A stretch of 64,000 bases of DNA. Origin: Macrosoma leucophasiata. Taxonomy: Eukaryota > Arthropoda > Insecta > Lepidoptera > Hedylidae. A program made the translations under genes and the position numbers. Where the stretch lies: the NCBI GenBank assembly GCA_036365455.1, contig JAWQUS010000009.1, positions 6,726,001 through 6,790,000 of the forward strand, written 5' to 3'. Positions within the stretch are counted from its first letter, which is position 1; every line of letters begins with the position of its first letter. Below are positions 1 through 9,479 of this stretch, one piece after another. The notes under the pieces are model-generated. The model was not told where the DNA came from. It worked only from the letters and a program-made list of their open reading frames with translations, and did no database searches.

Positions 1-1
1 T

Positions 2-436
2 TTGAACTCACGCCCGTTGTGCTCTATAGATGAAACTGACCTCGAAAATCTTAACCCACTAACGCCAGGACATTTCTTAGTTGGGGAAGCACCAATAATC
101 ATTCCATCGCCTAACGTACAGCACACTAATATTTCCAGTTTGTCACGCTGGCAGCACACCCAGAAATTGGTGCAAGATTTCTGGAGACGTTGGCAAGAAG
201 AATACCTTAGCAGACTGCAAGTACGTCCAAAATGGATGGTGAAGCAGAGCGAATTCCAAATTGGCGATTTGGTCGTTATAAAATCAGACAATTTACCACC
301 AGCAAAATGGACCTTGGGGAGGATTGTAGATAAACATCCTGGGCAGGACGGATTCACCCGGGTGTATAGCGTGAAAAGTGACGGTTCTATTTGTAAGAGA
401 CCAGTTGTGAAATTATGTGCTTTGCCCAGTGATTAG
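2..436 (+). CDS. BEL/Pao retrotransposon polyprotein, C-terminal end (partial)
   Basis: This is the last ~144 residues of a BEL/Pao polyprotein, entering from the left edge of the window and ending at TAG (434-436). The segment with NPLTPGHFLVGE near residue 20, RWQHTQKLVQDFWRRWQ near residue 50 and a small beta-rich tail (GDLVVIKSDNLPPAKWTLGR, then VYSVKSDG) is the module downstream of the integrase core (DUF5641 type) in insect BEL elements. No integrase catalytic residues are visible because they would lie outside the window. A purine/G-rich stretch and a likely LTR follow directly, as expected for the 3' end of an LTR element. The frame is intact as far as seen. Whether the whole element is complete cannot be judged. 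Confidence 0.85.
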   Translation: MNSRPLCSIDETDLENLNPLTPGHFLVGEAPIIIPSPNVQHTNISSLSRWQHTQKLVQDFWRRWQEEYLSRLQVRPKWMVKQSEFQIGDLVVIKSDNLPPAKWTLGRIVDKHPGQDGFTRVYSVKSDGSICKRPVVKLCALPSD

Positions 437-478
437 TGTTATTTGAAAAAGGACCTTCAGGCCTTTTGGTGGGCGGTA

Positions 479-1440
479 TGTTGTAAGTGAATGCATGTTA
501 TTGTACTATTTGTAATGATCGTAATGGTTAGCCAGTCGCCCAGTAAACATTGAAAACAACACACGTATTTTTTCTTTAAACACCCCTTCGATAGCAATTT
601 GAACCTTATTACAAACAACACCAGCGAAGACGCATAAAGCTTGGACCTCAAGAGTAACAACGCATCTACATTGAAATCTCTGTTTTTTTGTAAATGTTTA
701 TAGGCTACACAATTCAATTACCATTAATGTTTAGTGTAAGCTTGTTTGCCACTTTCATGACATAAAAACACTGTTAAATAGAATTGATAAAATACGCAAG
801 CGACGAGTGGCTAGTTAAGCCTATTGCTCCGTGGGCCCGCAGCGGGTGATTAATAGCAATAATTTGTTTCTATTTAGTTAACACGCAACACCCCGCGGGG
901 AGTGGGGAGGGGGCGCCTCTAAATGTTTCTCGTGATTTACCCACGATGTGTATCGGGGTGGGTAAACGTTGCAGTTCCATACCCTAAACACTTCATTTGT
1001 CATGATATGTTCTTAGGCTTTCGCGAGCTACACTCATTGAAATAAAACTATTTTTACGGATTTATCTCGCGTATATTAAACTAAAATGCTGCGTTGAACG
1101 CTACGCAAGGCATTTACGAAATCGATGGAGGTAGCTACATATAATTTTTTCAAACTTCTGTCAGACAAATGTCACCTCAGTCTGCCCGGGACCACGGAAG
1201 CTGAAAAGCGACCGAAACGTCGGGTTGATTTTAAAAATCATTTTAGTTTAATATACGCGAGATAAATCCGTAAAAATAGTTTTATTTCAACTTCATTTGT
1301 CGGTAACGTATGTTATATTGAACGTAACGTATAAGGTAACGTCTCGTTTAACTTTTTCTTTTGAGTCATGTGTTATATAGTTTTATTTTATCTGTTTATT
1401 AATAAGTTTAGTGGTTTCCGAACAAACAAACATTTATTTT
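479..1440 (+). repeat. Probable 3' LTR of the BEL/Pao element
   Basis: A G-rich polypurine-like tract (TTTTGGTGGGCGG, about 464-476) precedes a TGTTGTAAG start at 479, 43 bases after the polyprotein stop. The right end is not certain because the other LTR is outside the window; about 1.0-1.44 kb is a guess. The region carries a decayed family-C fragment (about 633-772) and a Penelope-like relic (1002-1289), so it was longer-lived than its neighbours. Confidence 0.45.
1002..1289. mobile_element. Penelope-like terminal foldback (288 bp) with 12-bp target duplication
   Basis: About 50-bp inverted termini (1038-1086 and 1240-1289) enclose a core shared with the larger Penelope-like element at 54966-56225, including the block ending GCGACCGAAACGTCGGG. 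The element is flanked by a direct duplication ACTTCATTTGTC (990-1001 and 1290-1301). It contains no coding sequence: only the fused terminal (pLTR) parts moved or survived. Confidence 0.75.
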
Positions 1441-1639
1441 TAATTATCGATTTCCTGGCAATTCATCTTATAAATTTGCATTGTTAAACAACCTTTGGTC
1501 TTGCATTTTGAGATAAACACATTTAAAAAAAAAGCTTTTACTTCTCTGTAACGAAGTCGACTTTGCATACTAATAAACATGTTGTTAATGTACACAATGA
1601 CATACAATATTTAAATAGTGTTGTCTGTATTGACCAACA

Positions 1640-1830
1640 GTCAATACCTACTTGTAGAAATTAAATTTGCGGATTTTCTCGCGTATACAACACTTCCAAA
1701 CTTCTTCTTATACCGACCCGACGTTTCGGTCGCTTTCCAGCTTTTCTCGAGTTGTATACGCGAGTAAATCCGCAAATTTAATTTGTACAATGTATGAAGC
1801 TCGCGAAAAACAACGAAAACGTTATCAACA
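1640..1830 (-). mobile_element. Penelope-like relic, second subfamily
   Basis: Inverted termini around 1659-1692 and 1749-1782 (GCGGATTTTCTCGCGTATAC and its near complement) flank the same GAAAGCGACCGAAACGTCGG core, read on the minus strand. The outer sequence TTTTCGCGAGCTT on the minus strand matches the relic at 35555-35757. No protein remains. Confidence 0.6.
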
Positions 1831-2544
1831 CCTACTTTTTAAAAATGCTAGCAAAACCAACCTAAGGTAATTATAGTTGTCTTACCTACAAGTGATAGTC
1901 CCATTGAAGAACATTGTAAACACCACCTTGTTATTAAAATTACACCTACTAAATTACAGTATTCAACGCTGTGTTTAATGGTAATCAGCGACTCCCAAAT
2001 CCTTGAGATAAACTAAACAGCTTTGATAGATTAACGGTAGGAATATACAGGGTGGAAGAAAACCGCTTCCGAAGCCGAAACATGGGTGTAACAAAAATCT
2101 ATATATATAAAAATCAATTGCTGTTCGTAAGTCTCGCTAATACTAGAGAACGGCTAGACCGATTTGGCTAATTTTGGTTCAGAATTATTTTTGGAAATCC
2201 AGGGAAGGTTTATAAGGTAAAAAAATATGAAAAAATTGAAGGAAAACAGTAAAAACCACAATTTTTATTTAAAGAAAAATGTGTAGCGTCCACTACATTA
2301 AGGCGCCAACTAGTGGAATACAATGAAACCTTACAGTACTTGTCTAGTACGATAGATGGCGTGCAGTCAAATTACATCGCACATACGAAGATTTCTCAAG
2401 AGTTGGCATATATACAACTTCCCAACGTCAACCGTTGGGCCGCGGCCCGCCAGGCGCTACCACCTCGCCTGGTCGGAGGATCCTCCCTTTTCGCTGGAGA
2501 AACACTTCCACCCGTTCCTCCACAAATGGAAGGAAAAATTTTTG

Positions 2545-2618
2545 ACTGCAGGCGAGACTCGAACTCGCGGCCTACTGGGAATCTAGTCCAGCCGCTCTTC
2601 CAATTGAGCTACTGAAGT
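2545..2618 (-). repeat. tRNA-derived unit (family E)
   Basis: On the minus strand it reads as a tRNA-like fold with D stem GCTC/GAGC, T arm GCGAG-TTCGAGT-CTCGC and acceptor GACTTCAG with one mismatch. The same unit with a perfect acceptor lies at 11743-11816. Flanking sequence is also shared between the copies, so it is a dispersed SINE-like unit and not a solitary tRNA gene. Confidence 0.65.
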
Positions 2619-2796
2619 CCTGCCCGATTTATCAAATCTTTCCTTCACATTTATTGCATTGCTTTATGGTAGCAGCAGCGCCATCTATTGCCAACTATGC
2701 TAGTTAGGCAACCGATATAATAGACTTTGCAGTTTATTGAATATCGTAAAGAAGTCGCTTTTACCCTTAATAATTGTTTTATATTATTTTGCATTA

Positions 2797-3012
2797 ACAC
2801 ATGCTTGTGAAATATATTTTATTTAAAGAAAAATGGAAAGAAAAATTTGACTTCAGGCGAGACTCGAACTCGCGGCCTACTGGGAATCTAGTCCAGCCGC
2901 TCCCAGCAGCATTCCCAGTAGGCCGCGAGTTCGAGTCTCGCTTGAAGTCAAATTTTTCTTTCCATTTTTCTTTAAATAAAATATATTACACAAGCATGTG
3001 TTAATGCGAAAT
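2797..3012. repeat. Palindrome of two family-E tRNA-derived units
   Basis: Two units face each other. The left arm (about 2797-2905) is tail plus tRNA head on the minus strand. The right arm (about 2906-3012) is the anticodon-to-tail part on the plus strand. Arms of roughly 85-100 bp match almost perfectly, with a centre near GCTCCCAGCAGCATTCCC. It would extrude as a long hairpin. Confidence 0.75.
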
Positions 3013-3357
3013 AATATAAAACAACCACAATTTTATTTTCCCATACAAAGACTGTATCTATCAAACCTTTGACACATTATTTCATTCTGAGGCAAGACGA
3101 AGTTTGCCGGGTCAGCTAGTCAACTATATATTTTTTTAATTTGAATTTTTGAAAATATTTTTTTTACGTTATTATATTCAGAATAGTAAGTACTATTCAA
3201 AGTTTATCTTTCGGAAGCGGTAATTTTGCAACCTGTATGTAGATTAACATAAAAAATCACCGCAACTGAGTCATTTAATTTTAAGGAAGCACTAATACGA
3301 ATATGAAACTGTGTGTTTGTTTGTCGCTTTCATGACATAAAAAAGGTAATAATAAAA

Positions 3358-3519
3358 GCCTTCGTACAATCGCTTCTTCTCGGCCCATTCGTCGGCGTGT
3401 TCCTGAGCTACCTTCTCCAAGTGCTCCCTGGCTCGCTCTGCCTTCGTGAACACTTGCAGCCGACGAGTCACGTCCACTTCCACACGCTTCAGTGTCAAGT
3501 CATCTCGAGCTCGCTCGTC
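3358..3519 (-). CDS. FSIP2-like host gene, exon 3
   Basis: The exon starts after the acceptor TCTTCTATCGCAG (3520-3532, minus strand), in phase 0 with the end of exon 2 at 4671. It encodes about 54 charged, helix-prone residues (DERARDDLTLKRVEV..., then RLQVFTKAERAREHLEK), which suggests a coiled coil. No convincing GT donor is found. The frame stays open through a family-C repeat fragment (3310-3352) to a stop at 3292, so the real exon end may be disrupted, lie near 3358-3370 with a weak donor, or read into the repeat. The next exons, if any, are not visible to the left. The exon call rests on acceptor, phase and composition; identity comes from exon 2. Confidence 0.6.
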
Positions 3520-3659
3520 CTGCGATAGAAGACTTTATATAAAAATACTAGATATGATTATTAAACTTTTGCCTCGTGGTAATGCTGTGTATGTGTGTTG
3601 TGATGTTGTGTGTTGATAACAACTCGTTGCAGGATGTTGATTTTTGGCAGAATGCATAC

Positions 3660-3846
3660 TGTGTTTATTATGATATATTTCAATGTGATGCCACTCCTGA
3701 GGTCTCAGTTGTTATACCTCTTTGCCAGAAGTTACAGGTTATACAACCCACCTTACAGGACCAGGATAGCCCTGAACATTTACCATTTAGCAACAAGTAG
3801 ATTCAGTAATACGGCGGTGCTATGCCAGCGAGCTCTAACAGAAGTA
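3660..3846 (-). repeat. Family C repeat, decayed copy
   Basis: It matches the family-C consensus (CTCCTGAGG...ACCATTTAGC...AGCTCTA) with many substitutions. It lies in intron 2 of the FSIP2-like gene. Confidence 0.6.
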
Positions 3847-3894
3847 AATAAAAACCGTTACTAATTGAGATAAAAGTATTTTATAACATAATAC

Positions 3895-4046
3895 ATCCTT
3901 CTAATATTATAAATGATTCACGAAAAAACTACCGGATGAATTTGGATGAAACTTTACATTAATATAGGTTATACATTGGAATAATATATAGGCTACAATT
4001 TGTAATGATTAAGAGTACACGCGGACGGAGTCGCGGGCAAAAACTA
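3895..4046 (+). mobile_element. Helitron-like 3' end (second family)
   Basis: The shared block with ATATAGGTTATACATTG ends ACGCGGACGGAGTCGCGGGCAAAAACTAGT. It contains a short CGCGGAC/GTCGCG hairpin just before CTAG, as in Helitron 3' termini. A sister copy is at 39515-39712. Confidence 0.5.
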
Positions 4047-4670
4047 GTATCTAATAATTTATGTGCCCTATTCCATTCAAATCCTTCAAGCTCCATATTT
4101 GTGCGATAGAGTGACAGACATGTAACTTTTACCTGTTTAATATTATACACATACTTGCACTTAAAATGAAACACTTAATAGAAGGATTATTAGTAATCGT
4201 ACGATCGTACATGTTTTTCATGTACATATTTTTGTAGACAAAAGCTTCCCTTACCAAAAATTCATGTTTAATTTGCCTTCATAAGTTTCAAAAGCTATAA
4301 AAAATACCTACTCTAAAATAATATTGTGTAACGATAGAAAATTAATCATGTCTGAATAATTTTAAGACAACTTTCGTGGAAAAGTCCGAATACCTGCTAA
4401 AGTTTGTCCATTAATGTACGAAATTAAAACCTGGCCTTCACTACTTAAGCATTCCATTAGCAATTTTCAATTTGGGGCACGCAGGAATCTATTTTTAATG
4501 TGCTGCTTGTTATAATTATAGGGAATTGATAAATCTGATACAACTTGCTCAAATTCAAACGAATTTTGAGGAAGGAAAAGGGAGACCTTGTTTTATCAGT
4601 CTTCTCTATACTGGGTGTTATATTTCTATTATTAGCCACCTAAATATATATTTTAGGTATAAATACCCAC

Positions 4671-4940
4671 CAGTTTCTTCATTTCCATATGAATTCTATC
4701 CATGAACTGATTGTAAAGGTACTTTCTGTATTGATTGAATTCTTTCAGCGTGCACACAGCTCTGCCATCCTTAGTGCAGTACCCGAGGTGCTTCATGCGA
4801 GTCCTGGCGGGCTTTTGTGCGAAGTGGTGGGCCAGGTGGGGGTCGTGCATCGGGACGTAGTCATAGGAAACGTTGTTACAGTAGGGGTCTGTGAGGTCGA
4901 AGTTCGGCCGAGTACCGCCGCCCAGACCTAGACGACGTAC
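4671..4940 (-). CDS. FSIP2-like host gene, exon 2
   Basis: This 270-base exon runs from an acceptor (ATCTTTACAG before 4940) to a donor (CTG|GTGGGT after 4671), with phase 0 on both sides. Its 90 residues contain NFDLTDPYC, then MHDPHL, then RMKHLGYCTKDGRAVCTLKE and FNQYRKYL. This order matches the conserved N-terminal region of fibrous sheath-interacting protein 2 (LTDPYC, HDPHL, GYIT, VCTL, YRxYL), known from mammalian sperm flagella, where it associates with the fibrous sheath. The match is from memory of the family and was not searched. Function in insects is inferred to be in sperm-tail structure. The exon joins in frame to exon 1 at 23450 across an 18.5 kb intron and to exon 3 at 3519 across 1.15 kb. 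Confidence 0.8.
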
Positions 4941-5029
4941 CTGTAAAGATAGAGTTGGTTGATTACTTGAGTGGTAATTTTGAAAAAAAATTTTAATTTT
5001 CTAATTTTCAAGCTCTATCTTTCTATTTA

Positions 5030-5165
5030 ATCTATCTGGCGCCAAATAGTAGTGTTCAGCATTATCGTGTTAGTACTAAACACTCATGGTAATAAAGTCT
5101 TTTAAATGCCCTTTAGTGAGGCCCAGTAATTGCTACCACAGAGACAAAATGGTGGATGCGTTGTC
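5030..5165. repeat. Decayed family C fragments
   Basis: Short recognisable pieces (TAGTGTTCAGCATTATCGTG; GCTACCACAGAGAC) of the family-C repeat are embedded in AT-rich intron. Confidence 0.35.
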
Positions 5166-5429
5166 AGGGGTAGCAATGGATCTATATTCTAACTACCGTA
5201 TACCTATGTAGATGTATATAGCCTGGAATACTCACTTAACATCCATGTAGTGTATGTTGTTTGCTACCATCTTTATATTAAAAAATTGGTTGTTATAAAA
5301 CTATCTCAGTGATTTGGCAGTAGTAGGTTACAACGGTCCCGCCGTAGGTGTCTAATTTAATTTCAGTTTTTCAATTAGAGTTTTTTTTTGCAGTAGGTAA
5401 CATTTTCAGTGGGGTTTTTGCAGTAGGTT

Positions 5430-5660
5430 CATTTTTAGTTCGACGAAAAGGGAAGATCCTCCGACCAGGCGAGGTGATAGTGTCTGGCGGGCCACGGCCC
5501 AACGATTGACGTTGGAAAGTTGTTTATATGGCAACTCTTGCGAAATCTTCGCATGTGCGATGTAATTCGATTGCACGCCATCTATCGTACTAGACAAATA
5601 CTGTGAGGTTTCGTCTGTGTTCCACTAGTTGGCGCCTTAATGTAGTGGACGCTACAGTAC
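5430..5660 (-). repeat. Family I repeat
   Basis: This is the reverse complement of 2282-2495: it ends TTGGCGCCTTAATGTAGTGGACGCTACA, with long shared stretches such as CGATGTAATT...GCACGCCATCTATCGTAC. Class is not known. Only these two copies were seen. Confidence 0.65.
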
Positions 5661-7212
5661 CTTTATGTTCATATAGGTAGGTACCTTTAACGTTTAGGTT
5701 TACGTGTATTCATAACTACTGAATTGCGTCTGATCGACGTCTACGCAGAAATGTAAACGTGAAGCAAATATTCTGAAAAAACGAATACTTTTAACAGTTA
5801 TACATATAATATGTAGTTACATCACCCCGAAAAAGTGAGCACTTTGGTCTAAATGATCTTAATTCATATCTACAATGTGCTTCTAGACAGGTACGTTTTT
5901 TTATGTAAAAGTAACAAACGGCGGTTCATTTTTATACAAAGTAAATATTTTCCAGAAAATCTGAGACAAAATTTTACTTAAGAATTCTCATTAGGCAGTA
6001 CCTACTTAGATATTGAGTGAAGCGGTTATATCATCAGCATTTTGGCAAGTGACCAATTTTGCAGAGATAATGCTCGATGTTATCTTTGAACTACCATTGT
6101 GATGGCCATTTAACTTCAAGCATATTCATAGATCAATCATTATCACGGTGTATTAAAGTTGAAGATTTTAACGATATCTATTGATTTCTTGAAACTAATC
6201 CTTAATACCGGTATAAATTGAGGGTAACATTTTTTATTTCATCAGGACATATCGTAATCCTGGCGAAGTAAAAACTTGAGCCCGTACCTCAATCGAAGAT
6301 TATTATATCCGGTAAATCACGTCAGTAGCCTCATTTGCCTCATTTGCCCGATAAAGTCCAATCTGCAATGGTTGCTCTGTGTGCAAAATCTTTTATTATC
6401 AACTAAAATGTTTGTTAATTGTTTTAATACAAATTATCTGAACGTTTTTTATAAATGTTTGGTATAATAAATACTGTTTCTTTAATTATTTACGAAAATT
6501 TAATTGTCTAACCTGAGAGACTACTTTAATAAAATACCAAACCCGAAGCTGGGGCAGCTTATTCAGAAATATTCTCGTCTGGAATTTCTGATTAGTATTA
6601 TAAATTCACCCTTTTCCTTCACATGAACGTGACGTGTTGACAGGATTTTCAACAATTAAGTTTTGGAGCCCTTTGAATTTTACGAACGAGCACTTGGGCC
6701 AGGTATACGTTACGGCTTTCACTAGTTTTGAGTATATTTTTGACGAATAAATAGACTAATGTGTGCCAGAGTTAGTTTTATAAAATTTATGAGTGTTTAT
6801 TCTTAACGTAGCTACCTAAAATATTTTGATACTTATTTAATATTATAGATCTTGTTTATAGACGGAGATTGGATAGAAACAATGAGGCATGTGGGGAATC
6901 AATACCTAATAATTAAATGATTTTGTTTATTACTGAAGGAAAATTTTATGTTGGTAATATAATACATACGTATCAACACAAGCCAATTAGGTATCATTTG
7001 AGGGTCGTCAGCCTGACTGTACACTGTACGGCGGAAGTTATTTGAGTGAAGCTAAAAGGCACGACCCGAGTTTAAAGCTACGAAATTTCCGGAACACTAT
7101 TCTCTAATGTCTGCGATAAAATATCACTCTTTGATACAATTAATAATGTGTAAGTTACTAACGACTAAAGGTAGTAAATATAAACTTTAGATCAACCGAA
7201 TAAATTGAGGAA
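5661..7212. other. AT-rich intronic DNA, no gene seen
   Basis: It lies inside intron 1 of the FSIP2-like gene. Only short chance reading frames occur, and no repeat family was recognised. Confidence 0.5.
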
Positions 7213-7274
7213 CGTATAATAATATACTATTATCATAACGGTACCACGTTATGATAATAGTATATTATTATACG
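7213..7274. repeat. Perfect 28-bp inverted repeat
   Basis: The arms 7213-7240 and 7247-7274 are exact complements around a 6-base spacer GTACCA. Confidence 0.9.
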
Positions 7275-7911
7275 CGCCAAAACTTTGAGCACCCCGAAGT
7301 CGCAGGGTGTCGCAGCCTGTCATGCCCGTCGTGTTGGGTTGTTTTTTTTATAATTTGCATTGTTGAGAAACCTTTGGAAAAGTCAGACAAACTAACTATA
7401 GGACATTTAGCAGACTAACCTTCACGCCTAACCTTAGGCGTAACATTTACTAAACTTATCCTGATATAAAGTTTTGATAATAAGTATTATCTACCACTCA
7501 AAAATAATATATTAAAAAGTTAAGTTGGAAGTCGGTCGTTATATCCTAATCTTAGATATTTTTAAAGTGAAAATCCGAAAATGGATTTTGCAGACACTTA
7601 CGATGTTTATAAGAAAATTATAATATAGAAATATCACGAGTTATTAATTACCTGGACTCTCCTCAAACTTGTACATAATCGGAACGAATGGCTAGAGTAA
7701 ACTTCAAACTTAATACTACGTATATATACGGCACCTACTATTTTAAGCCCGACAATCGAATATTAATTATAGAAAATACCTAGTTATTTATTGGTATTGC
7801 AAAATATACTTACTCGAAGATAGTCTAGTTTGTATGTGGTAATTGCCACTTAGATTTAAATAAATGTTTTTTGAATTTAAAAGGCAATTGAAGAACATTT
7901 TAGGCGGAGGA

Positions 7912-8115
7912 AAAAACAGATTTTTACATAGGAGACTTCGGCTTATTTCGGGTCTGTAGAGCGTTATTTCGTTCGCACTTCACCTATGTGACGTTTGTCG
8001 ACCATTTTGATCAAGTTTTGACCATTGCCGAACTATCATTGCTTACGTAGGCAGTGTGCGGAGATAACGCTCTAAGAAGTCTAAACTAGCCGATTGTCTC
8101 TTTCGCAGGCTCGAT
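7912..8115. mobile_element. MITE-like element, family M
   Basis: Imperfect inverted ends (GGAGACTTCGGCTTATTTCG...AGAGCGTTAT on the left, ATAACGCTCT...AGCCGATTGTCTC on the right) enclose about 110 bases. A second copy, interrupted by another repeat, is at 22742-23340. Confidence 0.6.
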
Positions 8116-8246
8116 GTGTAAAACTTCTTGCTGGGTATATATATAATAATACATCGTATTTTATAACATTGATTGTCTGAAACATTTATTTAAACGTAGT
8201 AGTAAATATATTTTCATATTATAGTGGTGGTTAATTTATTCGTAAG

Positions 8247-8612
8247 GAAGCGCGCATAGCCCAGCGGCTGGTGTAGATCGTAAGCGATCTACTCGGTTAA
8301 TCATTACGGGCGCGGTCGGGTGTATGATGGGTGACCGCTAGTGGCAAATTAAAAAAAATGCGTGTTTCCGTGCTTCGGACGTTAAGCCGTCGGTCCCTGT
8401 TGCTATCGATAGATAGCAGTCGTTAAACATTGTCGGAGGCATTATGGGCGGTTTGAAAACATCCGACAGCAGGTTGGCCACTAACCCGTATCTCCACCAA
8501 TCCGCATTGGAGCAGCGTGGTGGAGTAAGCTCCAGACCTCCCCCCAAAAAGGGGAGAGACTCGTGCACAGCAATGGGACGTATAATGGGTTGCCAATTTT
8601 TTTTTTTTTTTA
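8247..8612 (+). repeat. tRNA-headed SINE, family B
   Basis: The head GCGCGCATAGCCCAGCGGCTGG has an A-box-like sequence. A body of about 300 bases ends CTGGGCA-type/GGGTTGCCA and a long T/A run. Other copies are at 25950-26303 and 45439-45792 on the minus strand. The 3' part resembles a LINE tail, the usual way SINEs borrow mobilisation. Confidence 0.65.
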
Positions 8613-8890
8613 TGTAATTGAAGTGGCCAACAAGCATGTAGTTCACATTGATGTTAAGTGATGACTGCAGCCTATAGACATCCACACAAAGACCAAGATC
8701 AAAATGCAGATGCGTTACCACTCTTGAGGCCTAAGGTGTTATGCCTCTGTGCCGGCAATTACAGGGCCGTACATTACCACCTGACCGGAACACGATAGTG
8801 CTGAACACTACCATTTAGCGGCAAGTATATTAGGTAATGCGGTGGTGCCGACGCCCACGAGCTCCGTCACTGGAGCTCTACCACCAGTAA
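8605..8890 (-). repeat. Family C repeat, near full length
   Basis: Sense is on the minus strand. It starts TGGTGGTAGAGCTCCAGTGA and ends GTGGCCACTTC...TACATAAAAAAA. It abuts the tail of the family-B SINE. Confidence 0.75.
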
Positions 8891-8924
8891 ATAGCCATTA
8901 TTATATGGTGATAAAATTAATAGT

Positions 8925-9475
8925 TTCAATTTTTTTTATGTTATGGCATCGCTATTACGGATATTGCCAGTGTCGAGTAAAACGATATTTCGTATTCGTA
9001 ATAAAGTCCGAGTTGTCAGTCCATCAGTCAGAGTCAAAGTCATTCGAGTAAAGCTACTGTGCGAGTGGTTACTTTACCAGACCATTACAATGAAGTTTTG
9101 GATGCAACCCGAAAGGACGTGTTTTCGCACTGTTTCTATTTCACTATACACGGGCACTGTAATAAGGCTATATAAAACAAAATGCCGCCAACTTTATTTA
9201 ATACTAAGTTACTCTTTATTACATAAGCTATCCGCCTGTGAAAGTCCCGTCAAAATCGGTGAATCCGTTCCCGCGATTAGCAGGGACAAGCAGACGGACA
9301 GACAAAAATTGTAAAAAATGGTGCTCTGGTATATGTACTGTGTACATACGTAGCATTTAATAAAAAGCGGTTATTTTTATATTATAAACAGACACTCCAA
9401 TTTTATTTATTTGCATAGATAACTCAAATACACATTAAGAAAATGAAATAAAATAAGAGCACCACACGCCTCTTT
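8925..9475 (-). repeat. Family N repeat with nested family Z
   Basis: It is the reverse complement of 22850-23232 (shared AAAACGATATTTCGTATTCG and AAAATGCCGCCAACTTTATT). A family-Z repeat (9190-9425) interrupts it close to its end. Confidence 0.6.
9190..9425 (-). repeat. Family Z repeat
   Basis: It matches 63760-64000 and 57265-57490 in reverse (AATAACCGCTTTTTA; TTTGTCTGTC; GGGAACGG). Class unknown; possibly part of a Helitron-like element. Confidence 0.55.
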
Positions 9476-9479
9476 CAAG

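Larger units (their letters stand above)
2275..3024. repeat. Composite insertion inside Helitron-like element
   Basis: It contains, left to right: a family-I unit (about 2282-2520) also present inverted at 5430-5660; a tRNA-derived unit on the minus strand (2545-2618); AT-rich spacer; and a palindrome of two more tRNA-derived units (2797-3012). A duplication of about 15 bp at its edges suggests it arrived by target-primed insertion, probably in several steps. Confidence 0.5.
2098..3118 (+). mobile_element. Helitron-like element (family H), split by an insertion
   Basis: The left part (2098 to about 2270) starts TCTATATATATAAAAATC. The right part (about 3026-3118) ends CGGGTCAGCTAG before a T. 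The same termini occur at 21193-21444 and 47863-48111. A 5' TC and a 3' CTAG preceded by a short hairpin fit a non-autonomous Helitron. The two halves are separated by a ~750 bp insertion flanked by near-duplicate ACCACAATTTTTATTT. Confidence 0.6.

Noticed and set aside
8338..8721. 127-codon minus-strand frame
   Set aside because: It spans a family-B SINE and a family-C repeat.
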